Below, piece by piece: positions 13,176-21,724 of a stretch of DNA of 59,735 nt. Location: positions 1-59,735 of the forward strand of contig CACWJS010000003.1 of assembly GCA_902761275.1 (NCBI GenBank), written 5' to 3'. Within the stretch, counting starts at the first letter, position 1, and every line of letters starts with the position of its first letter. The notes beneath the pieces are model-generated. The model was given only the letters and a program-made list of their open reading frames with translations, did no database searches and was not told the origin of the DNA. The position numbers and the translations under genes are program-made. This stretch comes from an uncultured bacterium. Its GTDB lineage: Bacteria; Verrucomicrobiota; Kiritimatiellia; RFP12; UBA1067.

Positions 13176-15449
13176 TCAGCTGCAGGGTTGCGGCGTGACG
13201 GCAAGGCGTTCTGCGAGGGTGGTGCGGCGCTCGCGCACGACGTTCGTGTCGATCGCGCGGTTTACCGCGTATGGAACGCCGATGAGAAGGACGAGCTTCT
13301 TTCCGCGCGTGATGGCGGTGTAGAGGAGATTGCGCTGCAGCATCACGTAGTGCTGCGTGTGAATCAGGACGATTACCGCCGGGTATTCCGACCCCTGCGA
13401 CTTGTGGATCGTCGTCGCGTAGGCGAGCACGAGTTCGTCGAGATCTCCTGCGTCGTACTTTACAGGCCGTCCATCGAATGTGACGATGAGCGAGCGATCC
13501 GTCGGGTCGACCGCCTTTATAAACCCGACGTCGCCGTTGTAGACATCCTTGTCATAGTTGTTCCGTAGCTGCATTACGCGGTCGCCTACGCGGAACGTCG
13601 TTCCGCCGCGGATCAAGGCCGCGCCCGATGGGTTGAGCGCCTTCTGCAGCTCGAAGTTGAGACTCTCCGTGCCGAGAAGATTGCGGCGCATCGGCGTGAG
13701 CACCTGCACGTCCTCGAGCGGGTCGAGCCCGAACTTGCGCGGAATGCGCGTCGTCATGAATTCGATTGCGCGCCTAAGGCACTGCTCAGGGTCTTCGCAC
13801 CGGACGAAGTAAAAGTCGGTATCGCCGCTTCTTATCTCGAGCGGCTCACCCGCGTTCACGTGGTGGGCGTTCGTGACGATGAGCCCGCCAGCGTCTTGTC
13901 GGAAGATCTGGTCGAGGCGCGTAAAGGCGATATTGCCGGACTTTATGAGATCGCCAAGGACATTCCCTGCGCCTACGCTCGGCAACTGGTCCGTATCGCC
14001 GACGAGCACTACCGCCGCAGTGGATGGAATCGCCGATAGCAGATCGTTTGCAAGCTTGATGTCGATCATCGACGTCTCGTCGAAGATAAAGACGTCGCCT
14101 TCAAGCGGGCTTTCCTTGTTGAACGTGAACTTGTTCGTTACGGGATTCCACTTGAGAAGACGGTGAATCGTCTGCGCCGCTGCGCCGACCGACTCTGACA
14201 TGCGTTTCGCTGCGCGACCCGTCGGCGCGGCGAGGACTACTTTAAGTTTTTTCGCGCCATAGATGTCGACGAGCGCGCGGATTATCGTCGTCTTGCCGAC
14301 GCCCGGCCCGCCGGTTATGATGGAGAACTTGCTCGACAGGCACTGCTCGAGAGCGTTCGCCTGCTGCGCGGCGAGCGAGAAGCCCGCTTTTTGCTCCCAC
14401 CATGCGACGGCCTTGCCCGCGTCTACGGGCGTGAAGCCGGGGAGGGAATCCCTTATTCGCTTTACATGCGAGGCCGTCTCGCGCTCGGCCCACCAAAGCG
14501 AACGCAGGTAGATGCGGCGGGGAGAGGTGTTTGAGTGTTTGAGTGTTTGAGTGTTTGAGTGTTTGGGTTGGTTGGCTGGTAGTGGGATTGGCTGGCTGGC
14601 GGGCGCGGCTTCGCTTTCCGCGATGACGCGGCCTTCGGCAATTTCCTTCTCAAGCGCTTCGCCAAGAATCTCGGTCGGTATTTCGGTGAGTTCGTTCGCG
14701 TGGAGAAGGAGGTCGTTCTCGAAAGTCCAGCAGTGTCCTGAGTCCTCTGCCTCCGTCTCGAGCGTGTAGGAAATTGACGCGCGCGCGCGAAGGGGCGAGT
14801 CCTTCGGGATGCCGACGGAGAGCGCGATGCGGTCGGCGGTAGCAAAGCCGATTCCCCAGATGTCGCGGCAGAGCTTGTAGGGGTCGGCCTTTACGATTGC
14901 TATTGCGTCTGGACCGTATTTGCGGACGATCTTCGTCATCTTCGCTATCGAGATGCCGTAGGTCTGGCCGAAGATCATATTCTCCCTCAGGGTCTCGTTC
15001 GCATGCCAGCTTGCGCGTATCTGCTCGATCTTCGCTTTGCCGAGCTTTGGCACTTCGACGAGCCGTGCCGATTGGTGGGAGAGGACATTCAGGGTGTCTT
15101 CGCCGAAGGTTTCGACGATGCGCTTTGCGAGAACCTTGCCGACGCCCTTTATGAGTCCCGATGCGAGATAGCGCTCTATGCCGACGAGGGATCTCGGCGC
15201 TACGCAGACGATTGACTCGGCCTTGAACTGTCGTCCGTGGACCTTGTCGGTCACCCACGAGCCGGTCGCGGAAATCTCCTCGCCTTCCCATACCGCCTGT
15301 GCCTTGCCGACGACGGTTATCTCGTTTAGTTGCCTGAGAGCGAAGCCGGAAGGGAGTTCGACATGGAGGACGGTGTAGCCGTTCTCGTCGTTGTGGAATA
15401 CGACCGACTTGATCGTTCCCTCGACTGTCTCGCTCGCTTCATCTGCCAT
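13176..15449 (-). CDS. recD2: RecD2-family ATP-dependent 5'-3' DNA helicase
   Basis: A 757-residue SF1B helicase of the RecBC-independent RecD2 type. The order is as expected: N-terminal OB-like part (residues 5-80), helix-hairpin-helix region (about 95-230, with GIGFATADRIALSVGIPKDS), Walker A GGPGVGKTT at about 377-385, Walker B DVFIFDETSMID, VLVGDTDQLPSVGAG, and C-terminal LAYATTIHKSQGSEYPAVI. Residues about 283-309, between the HhH part and the motor, are low-complexity (KHSNTQTLKHSNT) and are encoded by an octamer array. The -10 box lies 8 bases before the ATG, so the mRNA may be leaderless. It likely acts in DNA repair. Confidence 0.92.
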   Translation of the reverse strand: MADEASETVEGTIKSVVFHNDENGYTVLHVELPSGFALRQLNEITVVGKAQAVWEGEEISATGSWVTDKVHGRQFKAESIVCVAPRSLVGIERYLASGLIKGVGKVLAKRIVETFGEDTLNVLSHQSARLVEVPKLGKAKIEQIRASWHANETLRENMIFGQTYGISIAKMTKIVRKYGPDAIAIVKADPYKLCRDIWGIGFATADRIALSVGIPKDSPLRARASISYTLETEAEDSGHCWTFENDLLLHANELTEIPTEILGEALEKEIAEGRVIAESEAAPASQPIPLPANQPKHSNTQTLKHSNTSPRRIYLRSLWWAERETASHVKRIRDSLPGFTPVDAGKAVAWWEQKAGFSLAAQQANALEQCLSSKFSIITGGPGVGKTTIIRALVDIYGAKKLKVVLAAPTGRAAKRMSESVGAAAQTIHRLLKWNPVTNKFTFNKESPLEGDVFIFDETSMIDIKLANDLLSAIPSTAAVVLVGDTDQLPSVGAGNVLGDLIKSGNIAFTRLDQIFRQDAGGLIVTNAHHVNAGEPLEIRSGDTDFYFVRCEDPEQCLRRAIEFMTTRIPRKFGLDPLEDVQVLTPMRRNLLGTESLNFELQKALNPSGAALIRGGTTFRVGDRVMQLRNNYDKDVYNGDVGFIKAVDPTDRSLIVTFDGRPVKYDAGDLDELVLAYATTIHKSQGSEYPAVIVLIHTQHYVMLQRNLLYTAITRGKKLVLLIGVPYAVNRAIDTNVVRERRTTLAERLAVTPQPCS
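14527..14566. repeat. Octamer array GTGTTTGA inside recD2
   Basis: Five units of 8 bases, four identical and the last GTGTTTGG, followed by degenerate GGTTGGCT/GGCTGGCT repeats to about 14600. The reading frame is kept on the minus strand. Confidence 0.9.
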
Positions 15450-15457
15450 TTGCGAAT

Positions 15458-15466
15458 ATTATACCA
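15458..15466 (-). promoter_or_regulatory. Extended -10 box of recD2
   Basis: TGGTATAAT on the minus strand, ending 8 bases before the ATG at 15449. No ribosome site is visible in between. Confidence 0.6.
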
Positions 15467-15736
15467 AATGTAAGTCTGCGGCGTCCGAAGGCTCCGGGTG
15501 TGCCGAGACTTTTATGAACGAAAGCTCGGCATGTCGGCATCGTATCGATTCCACATATACGGTTCCATATGTGCCGGCAAATTAGCGCTAACGCGCGGCC
15601 ACAAAAACTCGGCTGCGTTGCCGGACGGCGCTTCGCGCCCTATGCGCGGCATCCCGTCGCAACGGTCTGTAGGCCCTTGGCCTCCGCCGTGCGCCGTTCC
15701 GCCGCGCAAGCCTATCGGCTTCCGGCAGCGCACCGA

Positions 15737-15767
15737 GACACGAATGCCGCCTACGCGGCACACGAAT
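15737..15767. repeat. Left arm of 31-base inverted repeat around the GxxExxY remnant
   Basis: It begins GACACGAATGCCGCCTACGC. The exact reverse complement is at 15945-15975. CACGAAT units continue to 15778, and CTGCGG-type palindromes sit inside the arm. Confidence 0.85.
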
Positions 15768-15774
15768 TTTCACG

Positions 15775-15890
15775 AATGGAATCACAAAACCCATTGCCTC
15801 CCTGAATCCGCTGCCTATCTCGTCGTAGACTTCATAGATCGCTCTGCGAATTGCGTAGCATTCATCTGGGTAAATCAAACCTTTGTTCAT
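15775..15890 (-). pseudogene. Truncated GxxExxY-family gene
   Basis: On the minus strand from ATG 15890 the product starts MNKGLIYPDECYAIRRAIYE and reaches VYDEIGSGFREAMG, the diagnostic first 35 residues of GxxExxY proteins (small PDDEXK-related family of unknown function, usually about 120-130 residues). After that the sequence runs directly into the CACGAAT repeat and codes only arginine-rich nonsense. The gene is cut at that point. Its bracketing by 31-base inverted repeats parallels the S23 gene at 38068. The rest of 15450-16272 holds repeats and a large hairpin and no other gene. Confidence 0.65.
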
Positions 15891-15944
15891 AAGGCGATAG
15901 TTATAGCAAAAGTTGCCCAAATTCGTGTAGCCCCGAAGGGGCGT

Positions 15945-15975
15945 ATTCGTGTGCCGCGTAGGCGGCATTCGTGTC
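15945..15975. repeat. Right arm of 31-base inverted repeat
   Basis: Exact reverse complement of 15737-15767. It is preceded by AAATTCGTGTAGCCCC and a CCCCGAAGGGG palindrome at 15931-15941. Confidence 0.85.
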
Positions 15976-16004
15976 CTGCGCAATGTCGCAGACCGAAGGT
16001 CGTA

Positions 16005-16107
16005 GCGCAGTGGCGATGCACGGCGAAGGTCTCGATAGTCAATAGTCTCCTTGAAGGGCAAAAGGGTGCTCAGACGAGACCTTCACGCCGATGCATCGAC
16101 TCTGCGC
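16005..16107. repeat. Long imperfect hairpin
   Basis: The arm 16005-16034 (GCGCAGTGGCGATGCACGGC and on) pairs imperfectly with 16075-16107 around a loop of about 40 bases. It is non-coding. Confidence 0.5.
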
Positions 16108-16214
16108 ACAGGCGGCGAAGCCGCGCGACTTGCGCAGGGTTCGTGGTTGCGCGAAGCGCCCCTATCCCATTGACTTTGCATAAATAGCTCGTTGCACCCT
16201 CCGTATCAAATCCT

Positions 16215-16262
16215 TCGCTATGCCGCAGACCTACGGGTGAACCTTCTTGGGGTGGATGGCGT
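16215..16262 (+). promoter_or_regulatory. Weak resemblance to the 3' half of a cobalamin riboswitch
   Basis: GCCGCAGACCTACGGGTGAA followed by CTTCTTGGGGTGGATGGC resembles the 'AGACCTGCC...' end of cobalamin riboswitches and sits directly before a TonB receptor gene, a common place for them. The conserved CCGCCACTG core of the 5' half was not found, so this may be a remnant or chance. Confidence 0.2.
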
Positions 16263-16272
16263 TTAACGGGGT

Positions 16273-18423
16273 ATGAAAAGCAAGATTATCGTTGTTTGCG
16301 CCGTTGTTGCAGGCGCATTGAGTGGAATGGGAGATGAGGCGAACACCTCGACGAACGCGGTGGCCGACTTGGGGACGGTCGTCGTCGAGGGCTCGGCCCT
16401 CTCAAAGTACCGGCCAGAGACGGTGGAGGGTGCGACATTCACCGGCCTTGCTCCTGAAAAGTCGCCGACGGTCGTCGACACGCTGACCGAGGACTTTATC
16501 CGCGAGCACAACCCGACTGACCTACACGACCTTCTCCGCTATGTGCCTGGTGTCGAGACTGGCGGCAAGTCGCTTCTCGTCCGCCAGCCGGGAACATTCC
16601 AGATACGCGGCATGGGCGGCACGGAGCCCGCATTTGACGGTATTGTGCCGATTGGGCTCGGCGCGGGGCTTTTCATGGATCCGTTCCTCATGGAGCGCGT
16701 CGAAATCGTGAAGGGCCCGATTGGCTCGCTTTCCGGCGGCGCGGGATCGCAGCAGAACAACTCAGGCGCGGGCGGTTCGGTCAATATGTACTTGAAGGGC
16801 GCCAACTTCCGCGGAGACAGGATCGACTTCCAGGAGAACACCTCCGTCGGGCGTCATACCTGGCGCCAGCGCGGCATGATCGACGCGAACGAGGTCTATG
16901 GCGACGACAAGTTCGCCGTCCGCGCAATCGGCGCGTTCGACGTTTTCTCGCCGGCCTATCTTGGCGAGGGTTCGCAGAAGGGTGCCGACCCGCGGCAGTC
17001 CTACACGATTGCGCCGTCGTTCGCGTGGTGTCCTGTCGAAAATGTGACGATCGGGCTCAAGTCGATGTTCCAGAAGACCGACCAGCCGAGCTACATCGGC
17101 GTCCCCGTCTGGCATGGACGGCCCGGCGGCGGCTATAGCTGGTACGAGTCGTCGTGCCGCAAGGGCGACCGCTCGAAATACGACTCGATGTACCTGAATC
17201 CCTACGTCGACTGGCAGGTCACCGACGACTGGCTTCTCAAGTTCGGCGGCGCGTTCATGTTCTCCGACTGGGAGCAGAGGACACGCGAGCCGTACATGAA
17301 CAACAGGGAACTTTCCGATTTCTACGAGACCGGCGAGTGGACGAGCGGCGAGAAGTACATGACGTCGGGCTTTTCCGAGTCTGATCGCATAAGCCGCAGC
17401 TATAACCTCTACGCGCGCTCGGTCTACACGAAGGATGAACTGCCGTGGGGCTTCAGGAACACGCTTGTCGTTCAGCCCGACTTCTGGTACCGCGAGTCGA
17501 CGAGCGGCTTCGGCGCGCCCGTCACGCGCTACGGCACGACGCTTCAGGACTCTCTTGGCTGGGGCTGGGTGACACTCCTTGGCGGCGTCCGCTACGACTG
17601 GTTCACGGAGAATCCGCAGACGACTACTGCGTCCAATGGCACGACCACGCACTACCATCGCGCAAACGAGTTTGCGTTCTCGCCGCGCGGCGGTCTCACG
17701 GTCCAGCCGCTCGACTGGCTCGTATTCTTCGGCAACCTTTCCCAGACGCGCACTCCGACACTCGGCTACCGCGATGCCGACGGCAACAGGCCGACCGATC
17801 CGTGGACGGCGACGCAGATGGAAGGGGGCTTTCGCGTCCGTCCCGTCGAGAAGCTTTGGTTCTCGGCCTCTGTCTACCGCATCGACCAGCGCAACACGCC
17901 TGTCGCCGAGACGATCAACAATGACACGTACTACTATTTCGAGGGCAAGAGCAACTCGCGTGGCGTTGAGCTCTCGCTCGCGGGCGACATCACCGAGAAC
18001 TGGACTGTCCTCGCGATGTACTCGTACAACCGCTACGAGAACCGCAACGCCACTGGAGCTGCGCCGTCGGTCTTCCGCCGCAATCCCAACCACACGTTCT
18101 CGCTCAACACCTCCTACCGGTTCGACTGCTGTGATCTCCTTCGCGACATCGTGGTCGGATGTGGCTATCGCTTCCGCTCGAAGAGCTTCGCGACGATGCG
18201 CGGCGCGTTTGTAGACAACAACCTCTATTTTGCGCACAGCCACGTCTTCGACGTCAACGTGTCTGTTCCGCTGACGAAGTTCGGCGGGCCCGAGGATTGG
18301 ACGCTGACGCTTGGCGTCCGCAACCTCTTCGGCGAGAAGTACTTCGAGTCCGCGCGGCACTTCTACGAGTGCCTCGTCGGCGAGCCGCGCACGTTCGAGA
18401 TCGGTCTCCGCGCAAGGTTCTGA
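16273..18423 (+). CDS. TonB-dependent outer-membrane receptor
   Basis: A 716-residue outer-membrane transporter. It has a signal peptide (about residues 1-20), a plug domain with a TonB-box-like LGTVVVEGSALSKY, then DLLRYVPGVETGG, QIRGMGG and MERVEIVKGPIGSLSGGAG. A long 22-strand barrel part follows, ending in the outer-membrane signature EIGLRARF. It imports an iron chelate, cobalamin or glycan, energised by TonB. The plug/barrel style resembles siderophore receptors, but the substrate is not determined. It is followed by an independent promoter. No TonB, ExbB or ExbD gene is in the window. Confidence 0.9.
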   Translation: MKSKIIVVCAVVAGALSGMGDEANTSTNAVADLGTVVVEGSALSKYRPETVEGATFTGLAPEKSPTVVDTLTEDFIREHNPTDLHDLLRYVPGVETGGKSLLVRQPGTFQIRGMGGTEPAFDGIVPIGLGAGLFMDPFLMERVEIVKGPIGSLSGGAGSQQNNSGAGGSVNMYLKGANFRGDRIDFQENTSVGRHTWRQRGMIDANEVYGDDKFAVRAIGAFDVFSPAYLGEGSQKGADPRQSYTIAPSFAWCPVENVTIGLKSMFQKTDQPSYIGVPVWHGRPGGGYSWYESSCRKGDRSKYDSMYLNPYVDWQVTDDWLLKFGGAFMFSDWEQRTREPYMNNRELSDFYETGEWTSGEKYMTSGFSESDRISRSYNLYARSVYTKDELPWGFRNTLVVQPDFWYRESTSGFGAPVTRYGTTLQDSLGWGWVTLLGGVRYDWFTENPQTTTASNGTTTHYHRANEFAFSPRGGLTVQPLDWLVFFGNLSQTRTPTLGYRDADGNRPTDPWTATQMEGGFRVRPVEKLWFSASVYRIDQRNTPVAETINNDTYYYFEGKSNSRGVELSLAGDITENWTVLAMYSYNRYENRNATGAAPSVFRRNPNHTFSLNTSYRFDCCDLLRDIVVGCGYRFRSKSFATMRGAFVDNNLYFAHSHVFDVNVSVPLTKFGGPEDWTLTLGVRNLFGEKYFESARHFYECLVGEPRTFEIGLRARF

Positions 18424-18444
18424 CGGGTAACCCTCCCGAGAGTA

Positions 18445-18453
18445 TGGTATAAT
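18445..18453 (+). promoter_or_regulatory. Extended -10 promoter of the pseudopilin-GH2 fusion gene
   Basis: TGGTATAAT, then an AAGGAGG ribosome site 6 bases before the ATG at 18477. Confidence 0.65.
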
Positions 18454-18476
18454 ACCTATATCACAAGGAGGATTGT

Positions 18477-20720
18477 ATGGTCGACTACAATGCGCTGAAG
18501 AAGAAGTTTCCGACGAAGGATCCCCAGAAGAAAAAGAAGCTCGCCGCAATCAAGGCGATAAAGCGCGAGTATGCCGCCAAACGTGCGGCTCTCGGCGGCG
18601 GCGCACCTACTTTCAAGAAAGGCGTCGTCTTCTATGCCGTCGTGATCCTCGGGCTCATGATCCTCGGCTCGCTCGTCCTCTCTGTAACCGGTAAGGGCGG
18701 CCCCAAGGAAATCTCCCGCGCGCAAATGCTCGTCAGGAAGTCGATAGACTCCGTAGCCGTCGCGCTCGGCCGCTACCGTTACCACGTCGGCAGCTATCCG
18801 TCGACAGAGGAAGGGCTCGAGGCGCTCGCGGCAATTACGCCGCGGAAGAAGGGCTGGAACGGCCCGTACGTGAACCATGTCGTGAAAGACCCCTGGGGGC
18901 ACGAATACGTATATGTCAACAACGGTGAGAACGAATACCCGACGCTTTACTCGAAGGGCCCCGACGGCAAGGCGGGAACGACGGACGACGTCCTTCCGGA
19001 TCGCGCGCTTTACGATGCTCCTTTCAAGGACACGTCGTGGACGAAGGGGTGGATGCCGTACTACCTGCGCGGCTACGTGCTTGCGCCAGACAAGCGTACT
19101 AAGTCCGCGATCGAGGAAGAGGTCAAGGCCGTGCTCGCGGCTGAGCAGGGATCTGCCGAGGGCGAGTTCCTCCTGCGAGACGGCTGGGAGTTTTCGCGCG
19201 ACACGACGCATGGCGACGGGCGCTGCCTTCGCACCGTAGAACTGCCTCTTGGCTCTGCTGGCAAGTTCGTTGCGCTCAGGTTCTGCGGCGTGATGGCGAG
19301 CATGGAGGTATTCCTCAACGGCGAAAAGGTCGGCGGCTGTGACGACAGCTGCACGTCGTTCGAGGTTGACATTTCCGCGAAGATCAAGTTCGGCGAGAAG
19401 AACGAGCTTCTCGTAAAGTCTGGCGCGGCGAAGCGCAATGGCCTTTTGGGCTCTTGCGCCGACGTCTGTCGCAGTGTCACGCTTGTTGTCGAGGACGCGG
19501 AAGACCGCGCGATCTGGGGCTCGGTCAAGATCACTACGCCAGAGATTTCGCCCGAGCGCGCGAAGGTGCATGTCGAATACCTTACGCCCGTGAGTACGAA
19601 CCCGATTGTCAACGAGTTCGAGGTAGAGCATCCTGTTCTCTGGGATGTCGTGAATCCGAAGCTCTACGAGACGACGATTTGCGGCAAGAAGTATCGTTAC
19701 GGCTTTCGTACCGCCGAGTTCACCGAGAACGACGGCTTTCGCCTGAACGGCCGCCGCGTCCAGCTGAAGGGCGTGAACTTGAATCCCGATTTTGGGCAGC
19801 TCGGCATGTCGTTCGACAAGGGCGCGCTACGCCGCTTGCTTGCGACCTTGAAGGACATGGGCGCTAATGCGATAAGGATGCAGAACAATCAACCGGCGGA
19901 TGAAGTGCTCGATCTCTGCGACGAGATGGGAATATTGGTTCTTGCATCCTTGCCCGAGAAGAGCAATCCCAGTGTCGTTGCACTGCCGCAGGTGGCCGAT
20001 TTCGAGGAGGTTGAGGAGTTGTTGGACGCATGCGCCATGCCAAAGGAACGCTATTGGCTCTACCGCTCGTACTGGAACGACAGGAAGGATACGATCCATC
20101 TCCTGCCGCACTGGAACTGGGATGGGCGAGAGGGCGAGAAGGTCACGATTGTATGTTACACAAGCGGCGACGAAGCGGAGCTTTTCGTCAACGGCGAGAG
20201 CGCGGGACGCATGAAGAAGGCAACGGATGCCGGCACTGTCGTCGGCAAGGACGATCCGAACCGCTACAAGCTGACGGAACGCTATCGCCTCGTCTGGGAA
20301 GTTCCCTACGAGCCGGGCGAAATCAAGGTCATTGCGTTCAGAAATGGCCGCACGATGGGCGAGGACTCGTGCAAGACGGCGTACAAAGCGGCGGCGGTGA
20401 AGCTTACGCCCGAGCAGTCTGAACTCGCTGACGGCGAGCTCGGCTTCGTGAAGGTCGAGATAGAGGATGATGACGGAACCGTGCTGCCGCTTGCAAAGGA
20501 CCGCGTGAATTTCAAGCTTGAGGGGCCTGGCGAAATCGTGGCCGTTGGCAATGGTTCGCACAACGGGCTCGACTCGTTTGCCGAGACATCGTCGCATCCG
20601 CTCTACTACGGGCGCGCGCTCGTGATCGTCCGCAGGACCGGCGGCTCGGGGCTTCCGCTAAAGCTCACGGCGTCCGCGCCGTCGGTGAGATCTGCGTCCG
20701 TGACCTTCAGCCGCAAGTAG
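18477..20720 (+). CDS. GspG-like pseudopilin fused to a GH2-like protein without catalytic core
   Basis: A 747-residue protein. Residues 1-46 are basic and cytoplasmic; 47-70 are a membrane helix. Residues about 82-170 match the C-terminal domain of type II secretion pseudopilin GspG (YPSTEEGLEAL; DPWGHEYVYVNNGENEYPTLYSKGPDGKAGTTDD). From about 230 it follows a GH2 beta-galactosidase: sugar-binding sandwich (FCGVMASMEVFLNGEKVGGC), immunoglobulin-like domain, barrel start (GFRLNGRRVQLKGVNLN, GANAIRMQN). After LASLPEKSNP (about 498) it jumps to PKERYWLYRSYWNDR (about 520), the end of a DUF4982-type GH2, then DUF4982 and Ig-like domains. The barrel half holding both catalytic Glu residues is absent. 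A role as a surface lectin or pilus-linked adhesin is inference. Confidence 0.8.
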   Translation: MVDYNALKKKFPTKDPQKKKKLAAIKAIKREYAAKRAALGGGAPTFKKGVVFYAVVILGLMILGSLVLSVTGKGGPKEISRAQMLVRKSIDSVAVALGRYRYHVGSYPSTEEGLEALAAITPRKKGWNGPYVNHVVKDPWGHEYVYVNNGENEYPTLYSKGPDGKAGTTDDVLPDRALYDAPFKDTSWTKGWMPYYLRGYVLAPDKRTKSAIEEEVKAVLAAEQGSAEGEFLLRDGWEFSRDTTHGDGRCLRTVELPLGSAGKFVALRFCGVMASMEVFLNGEKVGGCDDSCTSFEVDISAKIKFGEKNELLVKSGAAKRNGLLGSCADVCRSVTLVVEDAEDRAIWGSVKITTPEISPERAKVHVEYLTPVSTNPIVNEFEVEHPVLWDVVNPKLYETTICGKKYRYGFRTAEFTENDGFRLNGRRVQLKGVNLNPDFGQLGMSFDKGALRRLLATLKDMGANAIRMQNNQPADEVLDLCDEMGILVLASLPEKSNPSVVALPQVADFEEVEELLDACAMPKERYWLYRSYWNDRKDTIHLLPHWNWDGREGEKVTIVCYTSGDEAELFVNGESAGRMKKATDAGTVVGKDDPNRYKLTERYRLVWEVPYEPGEIKVIAFRNGRTMGEDSCKTAYKAAAVKLTPEQSELADGELGFVKVEIEDDDGTVLPLAKDRVNFKLEGPGEIVAVGNGSHNGLDSFAETSSHPLYYGRALVIVRRTGGSGLPLKLTASAPSVRSASVTFSRK

Positions 20721-20729
20721 GGCATTTTA

Positions 20730-20738
20730 TGGTATAAT
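20730..20738 (+). promoter_or_regulatory. Extended -10 promoter of the TadC-FHA-PEGA genes
   Basis: TGGTATAAT lies 10 bases behind the stop of the pseudopilin-GH2 gene and 50 bases before the TadC-like start. Confidence 0.6.
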
Positions 20739-20788
20739 ATGAAAAACGCGTTTCCGCGTCGTCGCGGGTCGCGTTGGGGCAAGTCGAC

Positions 20789-21706
20789 ATGGAATCGCTA
20801 TTCAGCATAGCGGCAATTGCGTTCTGGGCGCTTTGCGCGGCCGGAATAGCATGCTATGCCTCCGAGGTCGCGAAGGACGTTACCTACGTCACTCTCGCGG
20901 ACGGTCGCCGCCAGGAGCGGTCGATACCGATTGTGTTCAAGCTTCTTCTCCCGTTTGTGGGCAACCTCGACAAGCTTGTCTCCCGCCCGATGTTCGCGAA
21001 GCAGATCGAGACGGCCGACTGGATGCTAGTCGCGGCGGGCTTCGAGGGGCTTCTATCCGGACGCGAGTTCGTCGCGCTCAAGATTCTCTGCCCGATCGTC
21101 CTTGGCGCCGCGTGGACCATTCTCATTGCGCTTCTCGGCGCTGCGCTTCCGGACTCGCCGTTCTCGGCCGGTTTCGTGCCCATAAGTTTACTTGGCTTTG
21201 CCCTCTTCTACCTCCAGCCGATGATGTGGCTAAGGGGCGCCCTCAAGAAACGCCATCTTGCGATAATGAAGGCGTTGCCGTTTGTCCTCGACATCCTTAC
21301 TCTTTCTGTAGAGGCCGGCATGGATTTCATAAGCGCGCTTCAGCGCAACTGCCAGTCGCGGAAGCTCGACCCTCTCAACGAGGAGCTTCTTCGTATGACG
21401 AAGGAGATACAGGTGGGCCTGTCGCGCCGCGAGGCTCTCCGGAACATGGCCGATCGCGTCCGCCAGAGCGACCTGAGGTCGGTCGCGTTTGCGCTCATCC
21501 AGGCCGACGAACTGGGTGTCTCTATCGGCGCGATACTCCGCATACAGTCAGAGCAGTTGAGAAGCCGCCGCTTCGACCGGGCCGAGAAGCTGGCGCACGA
21601 GGCGCCGACGAAAATGCTCGGGCCGCTGATGCTTTGCATTTTCCCCGCAGTGTTCATAATCCTGCTCGGGCCAGTCCTGTCGCAGGCGATGAAGGGGATG
21701 CTGTAA
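20789..21706 (+). CDS. Type II secretion/Tad F-family inner-membrane protein (TadC-like)
   Basis: A 305-residue membrane protein with N-terminal helices (about 3-25, 95-120, 125-147) and the T2SSF domain in the C-terminal half: VLDILTLSVEAGMDFISALQ, then EIQVGLSRREALRNMADR, ADELGVSIGAILRIQSEQLR and a final hydrophobic segment IFPAVFIILLGP. This is the TadC form of the pilus platform protein. ATG 20789 is preferred over TTG 20774. No ATPase (TadA) or TadB gene adjoins it. It is followed within 18 bases by an FHA protein and then a PEGA protein, so this is a partial or rearranged pilus/secretion locus. Confidence 0.85.
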   Translation: MESLFSIAAIAFWALCAAGIACYASEVAKDVTYVTLADGRRQERSIPIVFKLLLPFVGNLDKLVSRPMFAKQIETADWMLVAAGFEGLLSGREFVALKILCPIVLGAAWTILIALLGAALPDSPFSAGFVPISLLGFALFYLQPMMWLRGALKKRHLAIMKALPFVLDILTLSVEAGMDFISALQRNCQSRKLDPLNEELLRMTKEIQVGLSRREALRNMADRVRQSDLRSVAFALIQADELGVSIGAILRIQSEQLRSRRFDRAEKLAHEAPTKMLGPLMLCIFPAVFIILLGPVLSQAMKGML

Positions 21707-21724
21707 ACAGAGGAAAGACAAAAA

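Noticed and set aside
15498-16187. A 229-codon plus-strand frame
   Set aside because: It runs through repeats and the antisense of the GxxExxY remnant; composition is not protein-like.
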